Origin: Sapria himalayana
Lineage: Eukaryota > Streptophyta > Magnoliopsida > Malpighiales > Rafflesiaceae
Reading direction: 5' to 3'
Assembly: GCA_029783825.1 (NCBI GenBank)
Contig: JAREIK010011459.1
Span: forward strand, 1 to 64,000
Length of the DNA stretch: 64,000 nt
A program made the translations under genes and the position numbers. A model generated the notes under the pieces. The model was not told the origin of the DNA. It did no database searches and saw only the letters and a program-made list of their open reading frames with translations. Within the stretch, counting starts at the first letter, position 1; every line of letters begins with the position of its first letter. Positions 37,872 through 50,770 of this stretch are shown one piece after another.

Positions 37872-38993
37872 GTGGACCTTATACCACACTTTTCTATAAA
37901 TTCATATGAGACCTCAAATGACATTATTTTGGAGACAAACTCCTACATTATATCCATGCACAATAATGGTGTCAAATCTGTGGAACCAAAACATCAAAAA
38001 ACATTTGGGAAGAATAAAGTAACTTGGAACAACCTCTTTGCCGAGAATAGGATATTGGCTAATACTTTTAATCTATCACATCTCTCTATTAGACAACCAT
38101 GCCATGTGTTTTATGAAAATGATGATCTGCATCATGGAATGGAAGCCTAGAAACACTTTCTAGTGGGCTTCTTCGTTACAAGAAACACTGAGAAACTCCT
38201 CTTGAAATGATTTATGGAAGAATAGTGAAAAATAAGTGTCCAAACTATATAATACCCAAGTGGCTAGTTTTTTTCAAATTCAAAAACTCCCATGATATAG
38301 AGGAAGTGTTAAAAGATATGCTTTTTCTAGTATTCAGTACACCATTGTATGTTAATCCCTCCATGTTTCTTTTCATTACGAGTTGAAGGAGATGACTACA
38401 ATATTGAATTGGGTGAAATTCTCAAACTTCCCGATTAATCTATGGAATTCTATTGGCCTTAGTACGATATCTAGTTGCATTGGAAAACTCCTCCATATGG
38501 ATAAACTAAACTCAAGCATATCTAAAATTATTTAAGCTAGAGTGTTAGTTGAAATTGATTTGAATGAAGATGTGCCGAAGAAGAACATTCTAAAATTTCG
38601 AGAAGGTTTATTGATTTGTCAGGATGTTTTATATGAAAATCTGCCCCTTTATTACAAGTTTTGTTTGACATTTGGGCATTCGTTAAGAAACTACAAGAAA
38701 TAAGAGAAGTTGGTAGAAAATAACAATGAAAAGGAAAGGTACCAAAGCCATACTATTTCAACTAAAAGTTAAAGACTAGAGAAATAGGTTGAGGTGTACT
38801 CTCCAATGGAGGATGATCAACTCCCAGCCTCTCAAGAAGATGCAGGATAGGCAAGGGGGGAAGTACAAATTTTCCTCTACATGAAGAAAGAGGAAGTAAC
38901 ACACAATGAAAGGAAAATGAGAAAGATTGTTTCACGGTGGTCAAATCAAAGAAAAAAAGAAGTAAGCAACTACTAGAAATGGACCCTCCCTAA
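37872..38993 (+). pseudogene. LINE-3 ORF1: DUF4283 and CCHC_4-like gag protein, broken
   Basis: The first piece (92 codons from 37872) contains KVTWNNLFAENRILANTFNL, like the W-LF entry segment of these proteins. After a frame change, about 38190-38330 reads WLVFFKFKNSHDIEEVLKD, and after another, 38401-38703 reads WVKFSNFPINLWNSIGL, IGKLLHMDKLNSS, one stop, then ARVLVEIDLNEDVPKK. These match DUF4283. The knuckle follows as YENLPLYYKFCLTFGHSLRNY, with the G-H pair kept but most zinc cysteines replaced. A short TVVKSKKKRSK segment ends in TAA at 38991. In plant LINEs this protein binds the element RNA. It is clearly non-functional here. Confidence 0.8.
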
Positions 38994-40202
38994 ACCTTAG
39001 AAATAAGAGTAATTCACAAAGGGGTACAACCCTTCATGGCACCTCTTAGATGGTCTTTTGGAGGTCTCAACTCCTATAAAACTAAGATTGATAGGTATGG
39101 TTTCCTTGTTGCTGGTAGGTACTATATCTTGAGCTTTGGAAAATGGGTTAAGGAGTTTTGAACTCCACTATTAAGGGATTTCTAAATAGAGGTGTGGGCA
39201 CCTCTAGGCATGAATAGTTGTATTTCATGCACATAATTACATATGTACTACTACTAATTAATCTAAATGGTACCACCAATAAAGGGATAAGGCAAGATCT
39301 ATACTTGCCTTACCCCATTTTCATGTTCTGTGTCTTGATAACGCTGAGATTATGTATGTTTGCTTGAATGAATTACCTAATGGGTTCTTTGAACGATTTA
39401 TCGAGGGGTCATATGTAGCATGTAATGTAACTAGTCCGGAAATATATGTTGATATGTACAAACCATACTATCATGTTGTCGAAATGTATACTTCTTGCTT
39501 GGAAAGCGAGTTTGTAAGAATGTTCAATGTAGTCTGTTGGTCTAAATATAACTTCTCCATATACATTTGGAAAAATTGGTTGTACTATATGCTAGATTCT
39601 GTGTGTGGTAGTAAAATCAATCCCTGGGAGGCACCAAATTTCACACACAAGCTAAATTTGCATGATGCCCCATTCTACTCCCTGCTCTAGACATGGAGTA
39701 GGAATATACAGAAACAAATAAAGTTTCCTTGTTGGATATGAGTTATGAAGAACCTCTTAGTTTATTATGATGATATGCATTATATGCAAATTGGCTATTT
39801 TTTATATAAAATACTTGATAATGTGATGAGGTTTTCTGGGTCTCACTTGAGTAAGGTGGTATATGTAAGATCATATGATGTAATGGGAGAGGGAAGGGAG
39901 TCTCTTATTATGTATGAAATGGGTGGCATATGTAACATAGAAGCATGTAATTATGTGGGTTGTTTTAAGTGTGGCATATATGTAATTCCAAGTGTCTCTA
40001 TGATAATATGGCAAATAATCATTGGGGAAAGAGGCATGATGTATAAGAGGCTTCTCTTGGGGAAAGGTCACTAGGACACGATATGGGTTTTTTTGTCTAA
40101 GGAATATTATTATGTGTGCTATGATATGCATGTAAATAATAATAACAATGGAGATCCTTATATAATACAAGGTATATGAATGAAAGTTAGCAATGAAATA
40201 TT
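38994..40202 (+). other. LINE-3 spacer between ORF1 and ORF2
   Basis: About 1.2 kb. Two open stretches, 39352-39690 (112 codons) and 39745-40074 (109 codons), start with Met but show no family I recognise and contain no clear domain. They may be chance frames or remains of a linker. I see no insertion boundaries or direct repeats that would mark a separate element. Confidence 0.4.
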
Positions 40203-41000
40203 ATGAAAATAGTTTCTTGGAACATAAGAGACTTCAATTACTCTATTAAGCACAAAGTAGGCATACTTTTTAAGGCTTACCAGATAGATATATTCGCTAT
40301 TATTGAAGCTAAGTTAAATTGGGAAAAAATTATACAGCTAATGAAATCAAAATTCAAAGATTTTGATTATCTGGATTATTTCTTCTACCATCAGAATGGT
40401 AGAATAATGGTTATTTGGGACAGACTAACAATTGAAATCATGGAAATATCCTATTTCTCCAAAGACATATATCTAAAAATACTCGATAAGGTGAAGAAGC
40501 TCAATTGTAGATTGTCAATCATTTATGGGCTTCATATAATTGTTAATAGGAGGTCACTTTAGGAAAACTTGATCATATATGGCTCTTTAGAACCTTCTAC
40601 TTGGGAGGTATTGGGGGACTTTAACTATCCTATCTCAGCCTTGGATAAAAAGATAGAAGAAATATCAGGACTTAAACTATCCCCTCTCAGCCTTTAACTA
40701 TCCCTTCCTCAGACTTTTTCTTCACGTGAACTAATGGAAAAATAGCAACTAAGTTGGATAGAAAAATGATTAAACAGGAATGGACAAATTTCTCCTTAGA
40801 AACTCATACAAAATTCATTCCCCTTGGAAATATTTCAGGTCATTTCATGATTCTCTTATCTACTGAGTTAGGGTCCCATGAATGAAAGATCCCATTAAAG
40901 TTCTATAATATGTGGCTTAAACATAAGAAGTTTACTTTGATATTACTTAATGCTTGGAAGTAGAACATTCAGGGTTCCATAATGTTTCAGCTATTCAAGA
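40203..41000 (+). pseudogene. LINE-3 ORF2 endonuclease (APE-like) domain, broken
   Basis: The frame opens with MKIVSWNIRDFN, the standard N-terminus of plant LINE ORF2, then IIEAKL, where the family has a catalytic Glu. It stays open for 119 codons to a TAG at 40561. Beyond the stop, the same reading gives WEVLGDFNYPIS (the GDFN block) near 40600-40630. Later FIPLGNISGH appears where the family has SDH, so the catalytic Asp of that triad is replaced by Gly. It is followed by LKFYNMWLKHKKF, the usual link to the reverse transcriptase. The domain nicks target DNA to prime reverse transcription. Confidence 0.85.
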
Positions 41001-41339
41001 AACTAAAAATTCTGAAAGGTCTGCTTATGAAGCTAAATGACAAGCACTTTGTACACATTAGTGCTAGGGTTGGTTTCACTATAAAAATCTTTCCAAACCA
41101 TTCAAGAGAAGATATTGGAATCTCACAATGAAGCACTTATAGTTGAAGAAACTTGCCTGAGAATTGAAATGAGGAAGTTAGAGAAAGTAAAATTATCTTT
41201 CATCAGTCACAAAGAAAAATTTAAAATTTTAAATATCTCAAGCAAAGTGATTGAGGAACAAAGTTCTTTCATGCCTTAGCAAATGCTAAGCAACAAAGAA
41301 ATAAAATAGTTACTGTAATAAATGAAAATGGAGAATACA

Positions 41340-42470
41340 CCACTTCAAATGAGGAAATAGCTGAAGCCTTTTAAAATACTACCAAAATCTATTAGATTAG
41401 GATCATCGGGGAGAAGAATGATCATAGGTGAAGATGTTATTATGGAAGGGGGTACCCTTCACAATATAGAGCATAGTATTTTATCTTTTAACTTATTCCC
41501 AAAATGAGTAAAGAAGGCTTATTCTCCATAGGAAATGCCAAATCCCTTGGGCCAGATAGATACACTACTGAATTATATAAAGAGGCTTGGAATCTCATCG
41601 GAAGAGACATAATCAATGTTATACAAAGCTTCTTCAATTCTGGAAGAATGCTAAAGCAAATCAACGATGCTTATATAGCCCTAATACCCAAGACTTCTCA
41701 TGACTCTTCCGTGAAATATGATAGACCTATCTCATTCTGTAATATCCTATATAAGCTTATCTCTAAGCTAATAGCCTCGAGACTAAAGGGAATTCTAAAT
41801 GATATAATTAATTCAGCCCAAGCAGTATACATCAAGGGCCATATAATTTCAGACAACTTTTTACTCGTGTAGAATTTAATAAGAAGATATGCAAGAAAAA
41901 GAATATCACCTAGATGTTTTCTCAAGATTGATCTTTCGAAAGCATTTGACATGGTGGATTGGCTGTTCTTGAAAGAGTCTCTTATAGCTTTTAATTTTCC
42001 AAAATGATCCATAGATACAATATATGAATGTATGTCATCTACCTCATTTTCTATTGTATTAATAAAGAATTGCATTGATTTTTTTAAATGAAAAAAAAGG
42101 GTTAAGGCAATGAGATCCCATTTCTCCTTATCATTTTTCCATCTACATAGAATACCTATTCAGATTTCTTATCAGAATCGCAAACTCAGAAGTTTTTTCT
42201 TTTTACACAAGTTGAGTCCCACATAAAATCTCTCACTATTGTATGCAGATGATTTCATTATCTTTGATAAAGAAAGTTCTTCCTCAATTAAAATCTTTCA
42301 TAATTCATTAAGTGAATTCACTACCACCTCGTAGTTAAATATAATTTCTTCAAATCGAATATCTTCTTTGGAGGAGTTAATACCAAAATGATAAATGAAA
42401 TATTGCAAGATTCTTGATTTATCGAAAGATCTCTTTCCTTCACATTTCTTAGAGTTCCACTTTCTTCAAG
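41340..42470 (+). pseudogene. LINE-3 ORF2 reverse transcriptase domain, broken
   Basis: The piece 41504-41872 has SIGNAKSLGPDRYTTELYKEAW (GPDG became GPDR), IALIPKTSHDSS, YDRPISFCNILYKLISKLI and IASRLKGIL. After a TAG the frame continues with LKIDLSKAFDMVDW (motif A, Asp kept). Motif B reads RQ-stop-DPISPY because GGN became TGA. The YADD box is intact at 42242-42253 (TAT GCA GAT GAT). Several frames are needed to follow the domain. A minus-strand frame at 41698-42075 is a shadow. Confidence 0.88.
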
Positions 42471-43270
42471 TAGATTAATCACGATGCAATTCTCTACATT
42501 GTTTGTCCAAAATTACTTCATCATACACTAATGGGCTAGTAAAATTCTTTAATTTGTCGGAAGGCTAGAACTACTACACACAGTAATCCAAGGTATAAAA
42601 AGATATTGATTTTTAGTATTCCTCTTACCATCATCTATTATTAGTAGAATTGAAAGTGCATGTAGAAAATTCCTATGGGCAGGTCTAGATTTAGGCCTAA
42701 AGCCTCTTGGCAAAAAAATTCATGCCCATCTCAAATGGCAGACGTGGTATCTTTGAATTAGCAATATGGAATAAATCTTTTTTTAAAAAATCTATCGAGA
42801 ATCAATAAGAAAAAGAATTCGCTTTGGATTAAGTGGGTACACTATTTTTATTTAAAACTTTCCAATACTTTGAGTATGAATAATCCAAATAGGACCCTTC
42901 ATTTTGGAAATCCATAATCTCTGTTATGGATTTACTAATTGATAAAACTAGTGATATTAACCAAGATAAAACATTAATTAATACATGGGTTCAATGGAAG
43001 AATAATATCTGAAGCTTATAAATTATTTTCTAGAAAATATACAAAAAGAACCAAAGCATGGACCAAAGTGATATGGTTTACTAATCATATTTCATAGGAT
43101 GCAGTATTCTTGTGGATTGCCAAATGTGACAATATCAGAACCAAAGATAGTTAATTCTCAATCCCAAAAAACATGAAGTACAAAATCTATAACCATCAAG
43201 AATCGTTGAAGCATGTATTTTGAATGTCAGTTTTCTAAAAGTATTTGTGAACATTAAAAAAAGATAGATA
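42471..43270 (+). pseudogene. LINE-3 ORF2 connection and zf-RVT segment
   Basis: Fragments such as RKFLWAGL (about 42663), then at 42990-43260 ISEAYKLFSRKY, AWTKVIWFTNHIS, AVFLWIAKCDNIRTKD and NHQESLKHVF, follow the zf-RVT pattern (W..iW...flWla..rl.T...C..C...Es..HlF). The zinc cysteines are mostly lost. No RNase H-like residues follow. Confidence 0.75.
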
Positions 43271-43556
43271 TCAAAAGAACGACCAATAGATTCAATTTCT
43301 ACATTTTCATTAGCTTAAAATAAAATTACTAAGTCAAATCAATGGAAAATCACATATGAACGGAAATATTTGGAGATGTTGTTTATTAAATATGGAGAGT
43401 AAGAAACCATAGATAGCATGAATATAAGAAACATGATGTAGATACAATACTCCAAAAAAACAAAAAATTATGTTATTTTATACAAGGAATGTAATAGCTT
43501 GAATTATCCTTAGATTGTACATATTTTGATATTAAAGATTTTACTTATTAAAAAAA
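43271..43556 (+). other. LINE-3 3' end
   Basis: Short non-coding tail. It ends with TAGATTGTACATATTTTG, an ATTAAA-type signal near 43531, and an A-run that passes directly into the purine array. TAGATTGTACA resembles the start of the terminal block of LINE-2 and LINE-5, but the rest differs. Confidence 0.55.
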
Positions 43557-44431
43557 AGAAGTAAAAGAAGAAGATGATGATGATGAAGTAAGGGAAGAGG
43601 AAGTAGAAGCATAAGAAGAAGAAAAAAAATTAGAAATATAAGAAGAAGAAGAAGAAGAAAAAGAAGCAAAAGAAGAAAAAAAATTAGAAGTAGAAAAAAT
43701 ATATAATAATGAAGATGAAGAAAAAGTAAATGAAGTATATAACAAAAAGAAGTAGAAAAAGTAGAAAAATAAGAAGAAGAATTAGAAGTAGAAAAAGAAG
43801 AAGTAGAGAAAAAGTAGAAGAAGAAGGAAAAGAAGAAGAAGTAGAAGAAGAAGGAAAAGAAGAAGAAGAAGAAGGAAAAGAAGAAGAAGAAGAACAACAA
43901 CAATAAAAAGAAAAAGTAGTTGAAGAAAAAGAATTAGTAGTAGAGTTAGAAGAAGAAGAAGAAGAATTTGAAGAAAAAGAAATAGAAGAAGAAGAAGTTT
44001 AAGAACAAGAAATAGAATAAGAAGATGACGATCATGAAAAAAAAGAAGCATAAGAAAAAGTAGAAGAAAAAGAATAATAAAAGAAAAAGAAAAAGAAGAA
44101 GAAGAAAGAAAGAATAGAAGAAAAAGAAAAAAAAGAATAATAAGAAGAAGTTGCATAAGAAGAAGTAGTAGTAGTAGAAGAAAATAAAGTTGAAGAACAA
44201 GAAAATGAAGAAGAAGAAGAAAAATAAAAAAGTAGAAGAATAAGAAGATGAAGTAGTAGTAGTAGTAGAAAAGAAGAATAAAAAAATAAAAGAGGAAAAA
44301 GAACATGAAGAAGAAAAATATGTAGGAAAAAGGAAATGAGAAAAAGTAGAATAAGAAGAAAAAATTAGAAGAAGAAGGAGAAGAAGAAGAAGAAGAAGAA
44401 GAATAAGAAGAAGAAAGAATAATAATAATAA

Positions 44432-44472
<41 letters not shown>
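44432..44472 (+). repeat. (ATA)n microsatellite, about 13 copies
   Basis: Uninterrupted ATA/AAT run ending in TATGACAG, inside the purine array. Confidence 0.9.
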
Positions 44473-47400
44473 TGACAGAGGAGAAGAAGAAGTTGCAAAA
44501 GAAAAAGAATCATAAGAAGCAGAAAAAAAGGAGAAGAAAAAATTTAATAATAAGAATATGAAGAAGCTTAATAAAAAAAAGAAGATGCTCAAAAAGAAGA
44601 AGAAGAAGAAAAACTAAATAAGAATAAGTATAATAAGACGGGTAAGATTAAGATGAAATAGAATAAGAAGTAGTAGTTGTTGTTGAAAAAAATAATAATA
44701 ATAAGTAGATGAAAAAGGATAAGAAGAAGAAGAAGAAGAATGAGAAGGAAAAAAGATGAGGGTGAAGGAGAAGAAGAAGAAAATGAAATAGAAGGAGAAA
44801 AAAAAGTCAAAAAAGAAGAAAAAGAAGTCAAAGCAGAAAATGATGAAGAAAAAAAAAGTAGAGTAAGAAGAAAAAGTAGTAGTAGTAGTTGTTGTTGTTG
44901 TAGAAGATGAATAAGTGGATAAAAATGATAAATAAGAAGAAGTATAGGAAGAAGAAGAAGAAGAGAGAAAAGTGGAAGATGAAAAAGAAGAAGAATAACA
45001 AGAAGTTGAAGAAGAAGTAGAAGAAGAAGTTGAAGAGGAAGAAGATGAATAAGCAGAAAAATAAAATGAATATGATTATGATGAGGAAGAAGAATAATAA
45101 GAATAAGAAGTATAAGAAGGAGACTAAGAAAAAGAAGAGGAAAAAGAAGAAGTATAGAAAAAAATAAGAAGTAGAATATGAAGAGATGAGGAAAAAAAAG
45201 AAGAAGTACAAAAAAAAATAAGGGAGGAAGAAGAAGAGGAGGAGGAGGATAGGATTGGATGGATGGAGATGAAGAAGCAGGAGTAAAATAAGAAGAAGAA
45301 GAAAAAACATGAAGAAGAAGAGAAATATGGAAGAAAAAAAATGAAGAGAGGAGGAGTGGATGAGGATGGAGATGAGAAGTAGTGTAAAAGAAGAAGAAGA
45401 AATAAGAGGAAGACGAAGAAATAAGGAAGAAAAAAAAAGAAGAAGAGAAAGAAATCAAAGAAGAGGAAGATGAAGAAGAGAAGATGGATGAAGAAGGAGA
45501 AGAAGAGGAAAAATAAGAGTAAAAGAAGAATAAAAAGATGAAGAAAAAGATGATGTAGAAGAAGAGAATTATGATACAAGAGAAGAAGATGAAAAAGAAG
45601 GAGGAGGAGGAGAAGAAGAAAAAGAAGAAGAGGATGAAGATGATGATTATGATGATGATTAAATAGAGGAAGAAGAACAAGAAGTAGAAGAAGAAGTAAA
45701 AGATGAAGATGAAGTCTAAGTTGAAGAAGATGATGATGAACAAGAAAAAGAAGAAGAGGAAGAAGTAGAAAAGAAGTAAAGGTATAAGAAAAGGATTAAG
45801 AAGAAGAAGAGAAGAAGTATAAAAAAGTAAAGGTATAGGAAAAGGATTAAGAAGAAGAGGAGGAAGAAGAAGAAGCAGAAGCAAGCGGAAGAACAGGAAG
45901 AAGAAGTAGAAGAAAAAGAGGAAGGCAAAGAAGAAGAGGAAGATAAAAAAGAAGAAAGAGAGGAAGAAGAGAGAAGAATAGAAAGATTAAGAGAAGAATA
46001 AGAAGAAGATGTTGAGGAAAAAGAAGAAGAAAGGAGGTGGTTGGTGGAGGAAGAAGAAGATCAAAAAGATGAAGAAGAAGACAAACACGAAGAAAAAGAA
46101 CAATATAAGAGGTAGTGAGAGGAAGAAGAAGAATAATAAAAAGAAGAGGAAGAAAATAGAAGATAAAAAATGGAGAAAGAAAAAGAGAAGATGATGATAA
46201 AGATGAAGAAGAAATGAACTATAAGAATAAGAAGAACAAGAATAGGAAGAAAAGAAGAAGAGGAAGAAGTAGTAGAGAAGAAGAAGAAGAAGAGGAAGAA
46301 GTAGAAGAATAAGAAGAAGAGGACAAATATTAAAAAGAAGAAGAAAAGAAGAAGAAAAAAAAAAAGAATATCAATGAGTGGAAGAACAAAAGGAAAAGAA
46401 TAAAGAAGAAGAATAAGAATAAGAAGTGGTAAAAGAAGAAGTATATGATTATGAGGAAGAAAATAAGAAAAAGAAGAGGAGGAATAGTAACAAAAGAACA
46501 GCAAGGCGAATAAAAATAAGAAGAAAAATAAAAAGAAAAATAAAAAAAGAAAATAAGAAAATTTTGAAGAACAAGTAGTAGAAGAATAAGATGGTGATGA
46601 TGATGATGATTACGAAGATAAAGAAGAAGAAGAAGTAGAAAAGAAGAAAAAGTAGAAGATTAAATAAAAGAATAGGAAGAAGAAAAGATAAGAAGAGCAA
46701 TAAGATGAAGAAGAGGAAGAAAAGGAAGAAGAAAAAGAAGAAAGAAGAATAAGACGAAGAAGAAAGAGAAGAATAAGAAAAGAAGAGGAGCTGGGAGAAT
46801 AAGAAATTGAAGTAGGGAAAAAGTAGAATAATAAGAAAAATAAATGGAAGAGGAGGACAAATAAGAAAAATAAGTAGAAGAAAAGGAAGATGAAGGAGAA
46901 GATTAAAAGGCAAAAGAAGATAAATATGATGAAGAATAAGAAGGAGAAGTATAATATGAAGAAATGGAAAATAAATAAGTAGAATAAAGTGAAGATGAAG
47001 AAGAAGAGCTTGAAGAAGAAGAAGAACAAAAAGAGGAAGAGAAAAGAAGAAGAAGAAGAAGAGGAAGAAGAAGACAAGAAGTTGAAGAAGAAGGAGAAGA
47101 AGAAGAATAAGAAGATGAGGTAGAAGAAGACGAATAGTATGAAGAAGAAAGAGAAGAAGAATAGGAAGAAGGAGAAGAAAATAAAGTTGAAGAAGAAGAT
47201 AAAGTTGAATAATTTTGAGAAGAAGATGTAGTAGAAGAAATGAAAGAATTAGAAGAAGAATAAGAAGAAGACGAACATGTATAAGAAGAAAAAAAGGAAG
47301 AATTAGAAAAAATGAAGAATAAGATAAAGAAAAAGAAAAAGAAGATAAAGTAAAAGATGAAGAAAAAGAGGAACAAGTAGAAGAAGAAGAAGAAGAAGAA

Positions 47401-47682
47401 GAAGTGGAGGAGGAAGATGAAGAAAAAGAAGAACAAGAAGTAGAAAAAGAAGAAGAAAAAAGAAAAATATAAGAATAAGAAAAAGAAAGAAGAAAAAAGA
47501 TGATAAGAAGAAAAAGAAGAAAAAGAAATAAAAAATATGAATAATAAGATAAAGATGAAAAAGAAGAAGTAGAAAAATTATAATAGTGATAAGAAGAAGA
47601 AGAATAGGGGTAAGAAGAAAAGAATGAAGATGAAGATGAAGAAGGAGGTGATTAAGAGAAAGAAGAGGAGAAAGAACAAGAA

Positions 47683-47820
47683 GAAGAACAAGAGGATGAA
47701 TAAGAAGAAGAAGAAGAAAAGGAAGACGGAGAAAGAGAGATAGATGATGAAGAAGAACAAGAGGATGAATAAGAAGAAGAAGAAGAAAAGGAAGACGGAG
47801 AAAGAGAGATAGATGATGAA
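47683..47820 (+). repeat. 69-bp perfect tandem duplication inside the GAA array
   Basis: The stretch with GAAGACGGAGAAAGAGAGAT followed by AGATGATGAAGAAG occurs at 47683-47751 and again at 47752-47820 without visible differences. 69 is a multiple of three, so the triplet phase is kept. Confidence 0.85.
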
Positions 47821-50770
47821 GAAGAAAAAGAAGAAGAAGAGGAGGAGGAAAAGAAAGAAGACAAAGAAGAAGAAAAAAAGAGGGAGTGGAAGAAGAAGAA
47901 GAAAAGGAACAAGAAGAAGAAGAATAAGAGGAAGAAAAGAAGAACAAATGGAAGAAAAAGATGAAGAAGAGGAACAAGAACTGGAAGAAAAAGAAGAAGT
48001 ATAGGAAGAAAAAGAAGCATAAGAAGAAGAATAAGTAAAAGAAAAGGAAAAATAAGATGAAGAATAAAATGATAAAGAAGATAAAGGAGAAAAAGAAGTA
48101 TACGATGAAGAATAAGTAGAAGAAGAAGAGAAAGATTAAAAAGAAAAAAAATAAGAAGATGAAGAAAGAGAAGAAAAAAATGAAGAGGAAAAAATAAAAG
48201 CAAGAAAGGAGAAAAAGAAGAAGAAGATGATAATGATGAGGAGTAGAATAAGAAGAATGAGAAGAAGAATAAGAATAAGAATAAGAATAAGAATAATAGG
48301 AAAAAGGAGAGGAAGAAGAAGAAAACATAGAAAAAATAAGTAGAAGAAATGAAGAGAAGAAGAGGAAGGAGATGAAGAAGTACAGGAAGAAGAAGAAGAG
48401 AAAAAAAGAAGAAAAAAAAGAAGAAAAGAAAGGAAAGAAAAGAAGAAGAAGATGAAGTAGAAGAAGAGAAAGAAAGAAGAGGAAGAGAAAGAGGAACAAG
48501 AAGAGGATTAAAAAAAGTAGAAAAAGAAGAATAAAAAAAAATAAAAAGATGATATAGAAGTAGATCATGAAATTCAGGAGAGGGAGAAGCAGAAGTAGTA
48601 GAAGAAGAAAATGAAGAAAAAGAAGATGAGAAAAAAAAAGAGGAAGAAGAAATGGATGAGGATGAAGAAAAAGAAGAAGATGATGATGATGAAGGAGAGG
48701 AAATGGAGGAAGATAAAGAAGAAGTAGAATAAGAAATAGATAAAAAGAGGAATAAAAAGTAGATGAAGAAAGATGAAGAACAAGAGAAAGAAGAAGATGA
48801 AGAAGTAAAGAAAGAAGAAATATAAAATGAAGAAGAAGAGAAAAAAGAAGAGGAAAAAAAGTAGAAGAAAGAAGAAAAAGTAGAAGAAGAAGGAGAAGAG
48901 GAAAAGGAATGAGAAAAAGAAGTAGGCGAATAATAATAATAATAATAAAAAGAAGAAAAAAAAGAAGAAGAAGAATTGGATGAAGAAGAATAAGAAGTGG
49001 AGGAGGATTAAGTAGAAAAAAAAAGAAGAAGAGTAAGAACAAGGTGATGAAGAATTACATGAAGAAGTGGAAGGAGAAGAGGAAGGAGAAGAAGAAGAAG
49101 AAGAGAAGAAGAAGAAGAAGAAGAAGAAGAAGAAGAAGAAGAAAGCGAAGAAGAAGAAGAAGAAGAAGAAGAAGAAGAGGAAGAGAGAAGAAGAAGAAGA
49201 ATAATAATAATAATAAGAGGAACGAGAAAAAAAGGAGGAAGAAGAAGAAAAAGAGATGATTATGATGATGAAGAAAAATAAAGATTTAAAAGAACGAGAA
49301 GTGGAATAAGAATAAGAATAAGTATTAGTAGTAGTGGAAGAAGTAAGAGAAGAAGAAGATGATGATGAAATGGAAAAGTAGAAAAATAAGAATAAAATAA
49401 AAAGGAAAAGATGAAGAAGAAAAAGAAGAAAAACAAGAACAAGAGAAAGAAGAAGCAGAAGAATACGAAGAAAAAGAAAAAAGAAAAATATGAAGAAGAT
49501 GAAGAAGAGAAATAATAAAAGAAAAGAAGAAAATATGAATGTGTTGAAGAACAATAGGAAGAGGAGGAAAAAGAAGAATAAGAATCAGACGTGGAAAATG
49601 ATGAAGTAGAAGATGAAGTGAAAGAAGTAGAAGAAAAAGAAAATGAGGAAGAATAAGAAAAAGAATAGCAAGAAGAATAAAAATAAGGAGAAGAAAAATA
49701 AGAAAATGTTGAAAAATAAGAAGAAGAAGATGATGATGATGATAATAATAATAAAGATGAAGAAGATGATACACTAGAAGAAAAAGATGAATAAGAAGTA
49801 GAACAACAAAAAAAAGATGATGAAAAAATAGAATAAAAGGAAGAAGAATGAGAATAAGAAGACAAAAAGGTGAAGAAGAGGAAGAAAAAGAAAAAGAAGA
49901 AGAAGTAAAAGAAGAAGAAGTAAAAGAAGAAGAAGTAAAAGAAGAAGTATATGAGGAATTGGAAAAAAAAGAAATTGAAAAGAGAAATAAGTTGAAAAAA
50001 ATAAAAGTAGGAGGAGGATGAAGAAGAAAAGGAAGAATAAAAGAAGATGAATAATGAGAAGAAGATTAAAAGGAAGAAGAAGAAGTTGATGATGAAGAAG
50101 AAGATGGAAAAGTATAATAAGAAGATGTGGAAGAAGTAGTAGAAAAAGATGACGAAGAGTAAGAAGTAGAACAAGATGATGATGATGATGAGGTAGAAGA
50201 AGAAGATGTAGAAGAAGAAGATGTAGAAGATGAAAAAGAAGAGGTAGAAGAAGAAGAAGAAGAGAATAAGAGGAAGAAGAATAAGAATAAGGAGAGGAAG
50301 AGGTGGAAGAAGTAGAAAATGAAGAAGAAAAATGAAGAATAAGAGGAAGAAGCAGAAGAAGAAGAAGAAGAGAGGAAGAAGAAGAGAGAAGAAGAAATGG
50401 AAGAAGAAGAAATAGAACAATATGAAGAATAAGATAATAAAGAATAGGGAGAAGAAGAAGAAGAATGGCAAAAAGAAGAAAACAAATAAGAAGAAAAAGA
50501 GAAAAAATAAAAAGAATATGAAGAAGAGAAGTTTGTGAATAAGATGAAGATGAAGCCGAAGAGTAGAAGAAGAAGAGGAGAAGGAAAAAGAATAAGAGGA
50601 AGAAGAACAAGAAGAGGAATAAGAAAACAAAAAGAAGATTATGATGATGATGAAAATGAAAAATAGAGGAGGAAGAGGAAGAGGATGAGGCATAGGAATA
50701 AATAGAAGAAGAAAAAGAAGAGGAGGAAGAAGAAGAATAGGATAATTTAGAGGAATCTACAAGCTAGAAA

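Larger units (their letters stand above)
36925..43556 (+). mobile_element. LINE-3: decayed, near full-length LINE with ORF1 and ORF2
   Basis: About 6.6 kb between two purine arrays, in the expected order: a presumed 5' UTR (36925-37870), a gag-like ORF1 (DUF4283 and CCHC_4-like knuckle), a spacer, ORF2 with endonuclease, reverse transcriptase and zf-RVT, and a short 3' end running into an A-run. No RNase H domain follows the zf-RVT segment, unlike the other LINEs here. Together with its weak sequence similarity to them, this marks it as a separate lineage. Stops and frameshifts are frequent throughout, so it is old. No convincing target-site duplication was found (only AGAAGTA is shared). Confidence 0.85.
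43557..50725 (+). repeat. Polypurine (GAA)n-type array between LINE-3 and LINE-4
   Basis: About 7.2 kb, the longest uninterrupted array in the window. It is dominated by GAA, AAG and GAG with TAG/GAT/ATA variants and is richer in G from about 45000 onward. It contains (ATA)n at 44432-44472 and a clean 69-bp tandem duplication at 47683-47820. Very long minus-strand frames (431, 477 and 579 codons of Leu/Phe/Ser) are artefacts. Confidence 0.93.

Noticed and set aside
36895..43570. Target-site duplication of LINE-3 (AGAAGTA)
   Set aside because: Seven bases of common array sequence are not distinguishable from chance, and the element ends are not fixed by related copies.
47303..49042. Minus-strand open frame of 579 codons, and similar frames of 200-477 codons in the arrays (for example 29417-30493, 44589-45884, 49260-50693, 58520-59641)
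   Set aside because: Composition is only Leu/Phe/Ser/Ile/Tyr from a triplet repeat with almost no stop-forming triplet in that frame. There is no domain, and several overlapping frames are equally open.
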